From NCBI RefSeq assembly GCF_014132155.1, contig NZ_BLJQ01000004.1:1-64000 (forward strand): DNA of 64,000 bases, written 5' to 3'. Shown here one piece after another: positions 37,833 to 46,014 of this stretch. The stretch comes from Gluconobacter sp. Gdi. Its GTDB lineage: Bacteria > Pseudomonadota > Alphaproteobacteria > Acetobacterales > Acetobacteraceae. Under the pieces are notes generated by a model that had not been told where the DNA came from, ran no database searches, and saw only the letters and a list, made by a program, of their open reading frames with translations. The translations under genes were made by a program, and so were the position numbers. Position 1 is the first letter of the stretch; each line of letters starts with the position of its first letter.

Positions 37833-38136
37833 TTCGGTCTCCCTCGCCGTAAACGATTGGTCCCACCGAAGCGGGACTCTGCACGGCCGGGCATGCCACT
37901 TATGGCCCGGACGCGTACACGGAGCGGCTGCCTTATCCCATCGAACTGATTCCGCCAAGGACTTTATTTTCTTTAGCGCGCAAGCAAAAGACGCCTCTTT
38001 GTTCAAGTCACGTCACTGTGATCTCACTCACAGTGACGTGAGCAACATGAACCATCTGACATCTTGATTCTTAAAGCGCTTCTATGTGTTTGTCCGAAGG
38101 TCAAGTGCTGCACCAAATAACAGCTCTAGGAACATC
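37833..38136. other. Intergenic region between divergent rpmI and gcd
   Basis: 304 bases with no gene. It must contain the promoters of both units. The only strong structure is the perfect 14-bp inverted repeat at 38008-38041. No clear -35/-10 pair with good spacing was found by eye for gcd; AGGA eight bases before the ATG at 38137 is its ribosome binding site. Confidence 0.6.
38008..38041. repeat. Perfect 14-bp inverted repeat upstream of gcd
   Basis: TCACGTCACTGTGA at 38008-38021 and TCACAGTGACGTGA at 38028-38041 are exact reverse complements with a 6-base spacer TCTCAC. It is 96 bases before the gcd start and 176 before rpmI. No U-run follows on either strand, so an operator or mRNA stem is more likely than a terminator. 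Confidence 0.65.
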
Positions 38137-40563
38137 ATGAGCACATCATCCCGGCCAGGGCTCTGGGCCCTGATCACGGCCGCGGTCTTCGCGCTTTGCG
38201 GCGCGATCCTCACCGTGGGAGGCGCATGGGCCGCTTCCCTCGGCGGCCCTCTGTATTATCTCCTTCTCGGCATCGCACTTCTTGCGACCGCCTTCCTCGC
38301 ATGGCGCCGTAACCCGGCTGCCCTGTGGCTCTTTGCTGCTGTAGTGTTCGCGACGGTCGTATGGGAACTCTCCGTGGTCGGTCTCGACCTCTGGGCACTG
38401 GTTCCCCGCTCCGACATCGTGATCATTCTTGGCATCTGGCTGCTGATCCCGTTCGTGTCCCGTCAGATCGGTGGCACACGCGCATCTGTCCTTCCCCTGG
38501 CAGGCTCCGTCGGTCTCGCCGTACTGGTTCTTGCTGCCGGTCTTTTCACAGACCCGCACGACATCAGCGGCAACCTGCCAACAGAGCTGACCAACGCAGC
38601 ACCGGTTGACGCAGATAACGTTCCAGATAGCGAGTGGCACGCCTATGGCCGCACGCAGGCTGGCGATCGCTGGTCTCCGCTGAAGCAGATCAACTCGTCC
38701 AACGTTCAGAACCTCAAGGTGGCATGGCACATCCACACCAAGGATCTGATGGGACCGAACGATCCAGGCGAAGCAACCAACGAAGTCACGCCGATTGAAT
38801 TCGACAACACGCTGTATCTGTGCTCGCTGCACCAGAAGCTCTGGGCCGTTGATGCCGCAACGGGTCACGTCAAATGGAAGTTCGATCCACGCCTGCAGAT
38901 CAACCCTGGCTTCCAGCATCTGACGTGCCGTGGTGTGAGCTTCCACCAGACGCCAGCCGATGCCACGGACAGCGATGGCAACCCTGCTCCGACCGATTGC
39001 GCCAAGCGTATCGTTCTGCCGGTCAACGATGGCCGCCTTGTCGAAGTCGATGCAGAAACCGGGCAGAAGTGCTCTGGCTTCGGCAACGATGGCGAACTGG
39101 ATCTGCGCCTGCCGAACCAGCCTTACACCACGCCGGGCATGTATGAACCGACGTCTCCGCCGGTCATCACCGACAAGCTGATCATTGCCAACAGCGCCAT
39201 CACCGATAACGGCTCCATCAAGCAGGCATCGGGCGCAACGCAGGCATTTGACGTTTATACCGGCAAGCGCGTGTGGGTGTTTGACGCATCCAACCCTGAC
39301 CCGAACCAGATGCCAGACCCGGATCATCCGGTCTTCCATCCGAACTCTCCAAACTCCTGGATCGTGTCGTCCTACGACAAGAACCTGAACCTCGTTTACA
39401 TCCCAATGGGCGTAGGTACGCCGGATCAGTGGGGCGGTTACCGCACCAAGGAATCCGAGCGCTTTGCTCCGGGTATCGTCGCGCTGAACGCAGAGACGGG
39501 TAAGCTGGCCTGGTATTACCAGACCGTTCACCATGACCTGTGGGACATGGACGCCCCGTCCCAGCCGAGCCTCGTAGACATCACGTCGAAAGACGGCACG
39601 ATTGTTCCGTCCATCTACGTTCCGACAAAGACTGGCGACATTTTCGTTCTTGACCGTCGTACGGGCAAGGAAGTCGTCCCGGCTCCGGAAACACCTGTTC
39701 CTGGTGGCGCCGCACCGGGCGATCACACCAGCCCAACGCAGCCGATGTCTCAGCTGAGCCTACGTCCGAAGGCCCCCCTCTCCGATTCCGATATCTGGGG
39801 TGGCACGATCTTCGACCAGATGTTCTGCAGCATTTACTTCCACTCCCTTCGCTATGAAGGTCCGTTCACGCCGCCGTCACTCCAGGGATCTCTGATCTTC
39901 CCGGGCGACCTCGGCATGTTCGAATGGGGTGGTCTGGCTGTCGATCCGCAGCGTCAGGTGGCTTTTGCCAACCCTATCTCGCTGCCGTTCGTTTCCCGTC
40001 TGGTGCCCCGTGGTCCGGGTAACCCGCTATGGCCGGAACCGAACGCAAAGGGCTCTGGTGGCGAAACTGGTCTGCAGCCGAACTACGGCATCCCCTATGC
40101 TGTTGATCTGCATCCGTTCATGGACCCGGTCCTGCTGCCGCTTGGCATCAAGATGCCTTGCCGTACACCGCCTTGGGGTTATGTGGCCGGTATCGATCTG
40201 CGCACCAACAAGGTGGTCTGGCAGCATCGTAACGGTACGCTCCGTGACTCCATGCACGGCAGCTCCCTGCCCATTCCGCTGCCTCCGATCAAGATCGGCG
40301 TCCCGAGCCTCGGCGGCCCGCTCTCCACGGCTGGCAACGTTGGCTTCCTGACAGGCACGATGGACTACTACATCCGCGCCTACGACCTGACGACAGGCAA
40401 GACCCTGTGGCAGGATCGCCTCCCAGCTGGCGCGCAAGCCACGCCAATGACCTATGCGGTCAATGGAAAGCAGTTCGTTGTCACTTATGCTGGTGGCCAC
40501 AACTCCTTCCCGACCGTTATGGGCGACGATCTGATTGCTTACAGCCTCGCTGATCAGAAGTGA
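38137..40563 (+). CDS. gcd: Membrane-bound PQQ-dependent glucose dehydrogenase
   Basis: 808 residues from ATG 38137. Five N-terminal membrane segments (about 8-150) are followed by a periplasmic eight-bladed PQQ propeller with WSPLKQINSSNVQNLKVAW near 185 and repeated tryptophan-docking blocks (TGHVKWKFD, TGKRVWVFD, TGKLAWYYQ, TNKVVWQHR, TGKTLWQDR). It oxidises glucose to gluconolactone and reduces ubiquinone. This is the main glucose-oxidising enzyme of Gluconobacter and fits the inferred host. Monocistronic; a strong terminator follows. Confidence 0.97.
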   Translation: MSTSSRPGLWALITAAVFALCGAILTVGGAWAASLGGPLYYLLLGIALLATAFLAWRRNPAALWLFAAVVFATVVWELSVVGLDLWALVPRSDIVIILGIWLLIPFVSRQIGGTRASVLPLAGSVGLAVLVLAAGLFTDPHDISGNLPTELTNAAPVDADNVPDSEWHAYGRTQAGDRWSPLKQINSSNVQNLKVAWHIHTKDLMGPNDPGEATNEVTPIEFDNTLYLCSLHQKLWAVDAATGHVKWKFDPRLQINPGFQHLTCRGVSFHQTPADATDSDGNPAPTDCAKRIVLPVNDGRLVEVDAETGQKCSGFGNDGELDLRLPNQPYTTPGMYEPTSPPVITDKLIIANSAITDNGSIKQASGATQAFDVYTGKRVWVFDASNPDPNQMPDPDHPVFHPNSPNSWIVSSYDKNLNLVYIPMGVGTPDQWGGYRTKESERFAPGIVALNAETGKLAWYYQTVHHDLWDMDAPSQPSLVDITSKDGTIVPSIYVPTKTGDIFVLDRRTGKEVVPAPETPVPGGAAPGDHTSPTQPMSQLSLRPKAPLSDSDIWGGTIFDQMFCSIYFHSLRYEGPFTPPSLQGSLIFPGDLGMFEWGGLAVDPQRQVAFANPISLPFVSRLVPRGPGNPLWPEPNAKGSGGETGLQPNYGIPYAVDLHPFMDPVLLPLGIKMPCRTPPWGYVAGIDLRTNKVVWQHRNGTLRDSMHGSSLPIPLPPIKIGVPSLGGPLSTAGNVGFLTGTMDYYIRAYDLTTGKTLWQDRLPAGAQATPMTYAVNGKQFVVTYAGGHNSFPTVMGDDLIAYSLADQK

Positions 40564-40590
40564 TCATTGAGTAAGCCATTGGTTATCGAG

Positions 40591-40623
40591 AAAAAGGGGT
40601 ACCTTCGGGTGCCCCTTTTTTTG
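40591..40623 (+). terminator. Terminator after gcd
   Basis: GGGGTACC and GGTGCCCC pair around a TTCG tetraloop, with A-run before and eight T after. It lies 28 bases after the gcd stop. Because of the A-run it could also act weakly on the other strand. Confidence 0.85.
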
Positions 40624-40695
40624 TCTTCAAGTCCCGGCAAAAGCTTTCTAAGTTCTCGTTACGTTATGAAATATATTCCATAAAGTAAGGGCGTC

Positions 40696-41352
40696 ATGCA
40701 TTTTTCTCGATCTGGAATGGCTCTGGCCATCTTTGGGCTCATCGCCGTCGTTCCGTCTCCAGCCCACAGCGATGATACTGTTTCCGTAACGGCGGTGCTG
40801 GATCCGAGCCATCACGGACGTCTCATCTATCCGCCGGCTGAACTTGAACTGCGGCATTCGGGATCGGCACATATTGTCTGCGTCATCACAAAGGACGGTC
40901 AGCCTCAAAGCTGTGAAACTTCAGCGAGCGCACCGGATTTCGCACTTGCAGCAGAAGCCTATGCCTATTCATCCAAGTTTCTTCCGGCATACCAGGACAG
41001 CAAACCCGTTGAAGGCCGCTGGGAAAAGACCATTCCCTTCCAGGCCCAGGGAACAGCAACCGTCCCCGTCGTGGATCATCAGCACACTCCACGCCCCTAC
41101 TATCCAGACTTTGCGAACGACAGAAATATTACAGGAAGAGTAGCCGTCACCTGTCAGGTTGATACTGCAGGCATCGCGCATGACTGCATCGCCAGCCCGG
41201 GGCCCGAAATTTTACGACGGGCAGCGCTCGCTTATTTCACGCTGGCCAGATACCTTCCGGCTATGAAAGACGGGCAACCCATCTCAGCCCCCTATCATGG
41301 CAACATAAACTGGGAGTCAGACGCGAAAGACCGGAACGACGGGTTCCGCTGA
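40696..41352 (+). CDS. Secreted protein with two TonB C-terminal-like domains
   Basis: 218 residues. Signal peptide of about 25 residues ending SPAHSDD. Two tandem TonB-C-like modules follow: GSAHIVCVITKDGQPQSCE with SKFLPAYQDSKPVEG (about 55-115), and GRVAVTCQVDTAGIAHDC with ARYLPAMKDGQPISA (about 145-205). There is no N-terminal membrane anchor and no Pro-rich spacer, so it is not an ordinary TonB energiser. Each module keeps a cysteine pair. Function unknown; perhaps a periplasmic binding partner. Confidence 0.75.
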   Translation: MHFSRSGMALAIFGLIAVVPSPAHSDDTVSVTAVLDPSHHGRLIYPPAELELRHSGSAHIVCVITKDGQPQSCETSASAPDFALAAEAYAYSSKFLPAYQDSKPVEGRWEKTIPFQAQGTATVPVVDHQHTPRPYYPDFANDRNITGRVAVTCQVDTAGIAHDCIASPGPEILRRAALAYFTLARYLPAMKDGQPISAPYHGNINWESDAKDRNDGFR

Positions 41353-41438
41353 AATCTTGTGTCTGCACGCTGGTCCATTCCATAATCAGCATCGAAAGCC
41401 CTGTCGGTTCAGGGCAAAAAACTGCACAGAGGCTATTC

Positions 41439-41648
41439 ATGACCCTTCGCAAATTTGCTCTTCTTGCCTTCGCTACCATCGCTTTCGGCGGCCAGTTCGC
41501 ACATGCCAAATCTCAGCCCTGCCGGGACGCCAAAGGCAAATTCACAAAGTGTGAAGCACCAAAGAAGCCGAAGGCCTGCCGGGATGCCAAAGGCAAGTTC
41601 ACCAAATGTGACGTAACAGCTCCGCAAGTTGCTCAGCCTGCTCACTAA
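41439..41648 (+). CDS. Small secreted protein with duplicated CRDAKGKFTKC motif
   Basis: 69 residues. Signal peptide MTLRKFALLAFATIAFGGQFAHA, then two nearly identical copies of CRDAKGKFTKC (residues 28-38 and 47-57), separated by a Pro/Lys-rich linker. The mature part is about 46 residues and has four cysteines, enough for two disulfides. Short CRDxxGKFxKC proteins are found in alphaproteobacteria but have no assigned role that I know. Confidence 0.8.
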   Translation: MTLRKFALLAFATIAFGGQFAHAKSQPCRDAKGKFTKCEAPKKPKACRDAKGKFTKCDVTAPQVAQPAH

Positions 41649-41656
41649 GCTCAAAC

Positions 41657-41697
41657 AAAAAAGCCCCTGTCAGCAGACGCTGGCAGGGGCTTTTTTG
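41657..41697. terminator. Bidirectional terminator between Cys-repeat gene and sufE
   Basis: GCCCCTGTCAGC and GCTGGCAGGGGC form a stem of about 12 bp with an AGAC loop, with A-rich left flank and six T on the right. It serves the plus-strand small gene and, read on the minus strand, the hslVU-sufE unit. Confidence 0.88.
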
Positions 41698-41711
41698 AAA
41701 GACTGAGATCG

Positions 41712-42164
41712 TTAGGCAGCAGCACGCTTGAGGATGGCCTGAGCCATTGCCTCAACGCCATTTCCACGGTTCGTGGACAGTGCTTTGACCAGCCCCATAT
41801 TATGCAAAAAGACCGGGCTCGTCTGAAGGACCTCTTCACGGCTCCGCCCTGAATACACCCTTAGCAAAAGGGCTACCAATCCCTGAACAATGGCCGCATC
41901 TGAAGCGCCAGCAAAGAAGAGCTTACCATCACGGTCTTCCGCTTCGAGCCAGACCTGGCTTTGACACCCCGGAACACGGTGGACATCGTCCTGCCATTCC
42001 GAAGGGAAAGCCGGAAGTTTGCGGCCCATTTCAATAATATACTGATACCGCTCCATCCAGTCGTCGAACATCGCCAGTTCGGCTTCAATTTCCTCGATGG
42101 CAGCGGTCGCCGTCTCTTCCTGAGGGGCAAGAAAGGCATCTCTCACAAAAAACGTCTCCGTCAC
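41712..42164 (-). CDS. sufE: SufE-family cysteine desulfuration protein
   Basis: 150 residues with a GTG start at 42164 that overlaps the hslU stop (GTGA). The sulfur-accepting cysteine is in [15 protein letters not shown]. SufE takes persulfide from SufS to build iron-sulfur clusters. Other suf genes are not in this window; coupling to hslU is unusual. Confidence 0.92.
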   Translation of the reverse strand: MTETFFVRDAFLAPQEETATAAIEEIEAELAMFDDWMERYQYIIEMGRKLPAFPSEWQDDVHRVPGCQSQVWLEAEDRDGKLFFAGASDAAIVQGLVALLLRVYSGRSREEVLQTSPVFLHNMGLVKALSTNRGNGVEAMAQAILKRAAA

Positions 42165-43477
42165 AGGATAAAGCGGCTCAAATCACCCTTGCGGGCAAGC
42201 GGCGCCACCCTGTCACGAACATCCTCTGCCGTCACCCTCACGGTCTCGCCTTTCCGGTCAGATGCAGTAAATGAGACGTCCTCCAGCAGCTTTTCCAGAA
42301 CTGTTGCCAAACGGCGGGCCCCAATGTTTTCAACCCGCTCGTTAATATCAGCCGCCAGTTCCGCCAAAGCATCCACGGCATCGTCACCGAATTCCAGCGT
42401 CACACCTTCTGTACCCAGCAGACTCACATACTGCTTCAGAAGCGAATGCTCAGGCTCCAGCAGAATACGCTTCAAATCGTCTCTGCTCAGGCCAGCCAAC
42501 TCCACACGAATAGGCAGACGCCCCTGCAATTCCGGCAGAAGATCTGAAGGCTTGGCAATGTGAAAGGCTCCGGACGCGATAAACAGGATATGGTCCGTCT
42601 TCACCGAGCCATACTTCGTGCTGACGGTCGTCCCCTCAATCAGCGGAAGAAGGTCACGCTGCACGCCTTCACGAGAGACATCTCCGCTGCGCGTTCCATG
42701 CTCAGATGTCGCACAAACCTTGTCGATTTCATCCAGGAACACAATGCCATGGTTCTGGGTGTGCTCTATGGCTTCGCGCGTCAGGGCTTCATCATCCAGA
42801 AGTTTGTCCGCTTCCTCACGGATTAACTGCTCGCGGGCCACCGAAACCTTCAGTTTCTTGCGTGAAGGCATCCGGTTCATGAACCCCTTCATCATATCGT
42901 TGAAACTGATGACCTGCCCGGGCTGGAGACCTGGAATATCGCTGCTCTCCTTACCGCGCTGTGGATCAGGAGCAATCTGGATTTCAATTTCTTTGTCTTC
43001 TAAAGCGCCATCTCGCAGCATCTGGCGAAACTTCACCTTGGTGTCGGCCGTCGCGCCTTCTCCAACCAGCGCATCAACGAGCCGGGTTTCGGCGGCGGCC
43101 TCAGCTTTCTCCTGCACGTCTTTGCGGCGTCCATCCCGCAGCATGGTCAGAGAGACCTCGACAAGATCCCGGACAATACTGTCCACGTCCCGCCCGACGT
43201 AGCCAACTTCCGTAAACTTGGTCGCTTCCACTTTCAGGAACGGAGACTGCGCCAGCTTGGCCAGTCGACGGGCGATTTCTGTCTTGCCGCAACCTGTAGG
43301 GCCAATCATGAGAATGTTTTTGGGAACAACCTCATCCTTCAAGCCTTCAGGAAGCTGGGACCGGCGCCAGCGATTACGCATCGCGATGGCAACTGCACGT
43401 TTTGCGTCGGACTGACCAACAATAAAGCGATCAAGCTCGGATACGATTTCGTGGGGGGCAAAATTTGGAACAGACAT
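42161..43477 (-). CDS. hslU: HslU (ClpY) ATPase subunit
   Basis: 438 residues. AAA+ unfoldase of the HslVU protease. Walker A is [20 protein letters not shown], Walker B is [10 protein letters not shown], and the intermediate domain spans about 110-230. It ends GDLSRFIL, like the family C-terminus that inserts into HslV. It follows hslV by one base. Confidence 0.97.
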   Translation of the reverse strand: MSVPNFAPHEIVSELDRFIVGQSDAKRAVAIAMRNRWRRSQLPEGLKDEVVPKNILMIGPTGCGKTEIARRLAKLAQSPFLKVEATKFTEVGYVGRDVDSIVRDLVEVSLTMLRDGRRKDVQEKAEAAAETRLVDALVGEGATADTKVKFRQMLRDGALEDKEIEIQIAPDPQRGKESSDIPGLQPGQVISFNDMMKGFMNRMPSRKKLKVSVAREQLIREEADKLLDDEALTREAIEHTQNHGIVFLDEIDKVCATSEHGTRSGDVSREGVQRDLLPLIEGTTVSTKYGSVKTDHILFIASGAFHIAKPSDLLPELQGRLPIRVELAGLSRDDLKRILLEPEHSLLKQYVSLLGTEGVTLEFGDDAVDALAELAADINERVENIGARRLATVLEKLLEDVSFTASDRKGETVRVTAEDVRDRVAPLARKGDLSRFIL

Positions 43478-43478
43478 C

Positions 43479-44057
43479 TCAGGAGGCCTCCCCGCCTAGT
43501 GTTTCCAGCGTCACGGAATAGTTCGTGTAAACGCAGATATCACCGGCAATTTTCATGGACCGACGCGCGATTTCCTCGGCGCTCAGGCCCTCCACCGTCA
43601 TCAATGCCCGCGCTGCAGACAGTGCGTAATTTCCGCCGGAGCCAATGGCCACAATGCCGTCTTCCGGCTCCAGCACATCGCCATTTCCGGTCAGGGTGAA
43701 AGAGCGGTCTGCGTCAGCCACCAGCATCATGGCTTCCAGACGCCGCAGATAGCGGTCCGTGCGCCAGTCTTTCGCCAGTTCGACGCAGGCCCGCTCAAGC
43801 TGCCCTGGATACCGCTCAAGTTTCGCTTCAAGTCGCTCCAGCAGGGTAAAGGCGTCAGCCGTGGCACCGGCAAAACCCGCAAGGATATTGCTGTGAGGGC
43901 CAATTCGCCGAACCTTGCGAGCATTACCCTTGATAACGGTCTGCCCGAGGGAGACCTGGCCGTCCCCCGCCATGGCCACCCGGCCATCGCGACGGACACA
44001 AAGAATGGTCGTGCCATGCCAGCCGACCGGATCGTGGGGAGTGATTTGGTAAGACAT
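43479..44057 (-). CDS. hslV: HslV (ClpQ) protease subunit
   Basis: 192 residues from ATG 44057. Threonine peptidase of the HslVU protease. The propeptide ([15 protein letters not shown]) is longer than in enterobacteria and ends before the catalytic Thr of [10 protein letters not shown]. The following [11 protein letters not shown] is conserved. It is preceded by the 3' end of a histidine kinase gene and a 10-bp hairpin. Confidence 0.95.
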   Translation of the reverse strand: MSYQITPHDPVGWHGTTILCVRRDGRVAMAGDGQVSLGQTVIKGNARKVRRIGPHSNILAGFAGATADAFTLLERLEAKLERYPGQLERACVELAKDWRTDRYLRRLEAMMLVADADRSFTLTGNGDVLEPEDGIVAIGSGGNYALSAARALMTVEGLSAEEIARRSMKIAGDICVYTNYSVTLETLGGEAS

Positions 44058-44085
44058 CACTCAAAAAGATGGTGCGGATATAGCG

Positions 44086-44112
44086 CCTGACAAGAGGACC
44101 TCTCCTGTCAGG
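44086..44112 (-). terminator. Hairpin directly after histidine kinase stop
   Basis: On the minus strand CCTGACAGGA and TCTTGTCAGG pair over ten positions (one wobble) around a 7-base loop, starting at the base after the kinase stop. No U-run follows, so it may be a weak terminator or an mRNA-stabilising or processing stem rather than a full stop before hslV. Confidence 0.45.
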
Positions 44113-46014
44113 TTATATTGCCTCCTGCATCAGCCGCCTGATCGCATCCTGTAGTCCCTTCTGCGTAAAGGGCTTGGGCAATGGCTCATTTTCAGACTGG
44201 GTATCTGTGTGGCCACTGATGAACAGCACTTTGAGATGCGACATTTTTTCCATCAGGATGGCTGCACAGGTCGGTCCATCATGGTCGGGCATGCGCATAT
44301 CAATCACCGCCAGATCGAAGGGTCCCTTTTCATCTGTCAGCGCCAGAGCCTCGGACAGAGAAGATGCAGAAGCAACCTCATGCCCGTCCTGACGAAGAAA
44401 ACCCTCCGTCACCATGCGAACCGGCGCCTCATCATCGACAACCAATACCTTCAGGGAACGCGGTTTCTCATCTTCCGCAGCCCGATCTGCCACAACATCG
44501 CTCCTGACGACCGGAAGCAGCAATGTCATGCACGTCCCTTTGCCGGGCGTGCTGTCCACAACGATTTCGCCATAACTCCGGCTCAGGAACCCATACACAC
44601 TGGAAAGGCCCAGCCCTGTTCCACGCCCGACATCCTTGGTGGTGAAAAATGGATCGAAAATCCGTTTCATCACCTCGGGTGACATGCCCTCACCTTCATC
44701 GACCACATCAATGGCCACCGCACGATCCAGGCAACATTCCGGAGGCAGCGTCGTGAATTTCTGCCCCACTACACGCGCCGACACCGACACTGTCCCACCC
44801 TGCGTCATGGCATCCCGAGCATTCACACAGAGGTTCAGAAGCGCCATTTCAAGCTGATCCTGATCCGACCAGACCGCGGGGAAATCAACAGGCATTTCCT
44901 CAAGAGACAGTTTACAGGCCACACTTTTTTCACCGCTTCGCCGCTTGAGACTTTGAACCAGAAGCGCTTCCAGCCCCGGCAGAAGATCCTGCAACGCCAC
45001 CGGCGCCAGACGCGCTTCACGCGGACGTCCAAACTGAAGTAGCCGCCGTGTCAGCACAGCACCACGCTGCGCAGATTCCATAGCGTTCTTCACCAGAGCA
45101 CTGGATGTCTCATCCAGGTCCACCATGTCTTCCAGCAGTTCCAGAGACCCGGAAATAGCAGCAAGCAGATTGTTGAAATCGTGCGCGATCCCCCCAGCCA
45201 ACGTACCAAGAGACTGAAGCTTGTCCGCCTGCCGCAGACGGCTTTCCATCAGCACTCGCTGCGTAACGTCCCGATCCATGCTGACCTGCCATCGGTCTTC
45301 CGTCGGAACGCCCTGCGGCCACGCCAGAGAAAGGCGGCTCAATTCGTGCCAGCGCTGAACGCTTCCTCCGTCATGATCGGGCAGAACTTCAGCAACCAGT
45401 CGCTCTTCCTGCCCCGTACTACGGACATTCTCGCGCATTTGCTGAACATCATCACGCAGTACTTCCGGGAAGTGCATCAGTTCGTCGTTAAAATCCTGTA
45501 CAACGTCTTTCACATTGCTCCGAATACAGCGCCCCTGAGCATCAGAAAAAACAAGACCCATCGGAAGGGCATCCATCAAGCCCCGCAACAGAGCCTGCTC
45601 CGTCTGCAGCGCCCGTTGGGCAATACAATGCTGCGTCACTTCCCCGACCAAAGACCGAAGCGCATCCGAATCCCAGGGTTTGTGCACGTAAGCCTGCACC
45701 TGTCCAAGGTTCAGGGCAGACACCACGGCATCCAAATCCGCATAGCCCGTCAGCAGAATACTGCGCGCATCCGAAAACTCGCGCGCCCGCATCAAAAGCT
45801 GATCCCCCGTCAGTCCAGGCATCCGCTGATCGGAGATAATGGTGGCAACATCCGGATGCGCCCGCAAAAGCTCCAGAGCTCGCAGCGGATCCGTCGTTGC
45901 AAGAATTTCGTACTGGTCTTCCAGCAGATCTTCCAGGGCGACAAGGATTTCTTCCTCGTCATCCACCAGCAAAATACGGGGACGTAATGGCCCCTTCACG
46001 CTCCACACACTCAT
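44113..46014 (-). CDS. Hybrid histidine kinase with N- and C-terminal receivers
   Basis: 633 residues from ATG 46014, which overlaps the upstream stop as ATGA. Order: receiver (about 12-125, phospho-Asp62 in SDQRMPG), a linker/PAS-like part, the HisKA helix with His278 in GGIAHDFNN, HATPase (N-box NLCVNARDAM, GxG block FFTTKDVGRGTGLGL) and a second receiver with Asp572 in VIDMRMPD. No membrane segment, so cytoplasmic. It is coupled to another hybrid kinase upstream, so the two probably act in one phosphorelay. The output is unknown. Confidence 0.9.
   Translation of the reverse strand: MSVWSVKGPLRPRILLVDDEEEILVALEDLLEDQYEILATTDPLRALELLRAHPDVATIISDQRMPGLTGDQLLMRAREFSDARSILLTGYADLDAVVSALNLGQVQAYVHKPWDSDALRSLVGEVTQHCIAQRALQTEQALLRGLMDALPMGLVFSDAQGRCIRSNVKDVVQDFNDELMHFPEVLRDDVQQMRENVRSTGQEERLVAEVLPDHDGGSVQRWHELSRLSLAWPQGVPTEDRWQVSMDRDVTQRVLMESRLRQADKLQSLGTLAGGIAHDFNNLLAAISGSLELLEDMVDLDETSSALVKNAMESAQRGAVLTRRLLQFGRPREARLAPVALQDLLPGLEALLVQSLKRRSGEKSVACKLSLEEMPVDFPAVWSDQDQLEMALLNLCVNARDAMTQGGTVSVSARVVGQKFTTLPPECCLDRAVAIDVVDEGEGMSPEVMKRIFDPFFTTKDVGRGTGLGLSSVYGFLSRSYGEIVVDSTPGKGTCMTLLLPVVRSDVVADRAAEDEKPRSLKVLVVDDEAPVRMVTEGFLRQDGHEVASASSLSEALALTDEKGPFDLAVIDMRMPDHDGPTCAAILMEKMSHLKVLFISGHTDTQSENEPLPKPFTQKGLQDAIRRLMQEAI

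Noticed and set aside
38146-39726. 526-codon open frame opposite gcd
   Set aside because: Antisense shadow of a highly conserved gene with an implausible amino-acid composition.
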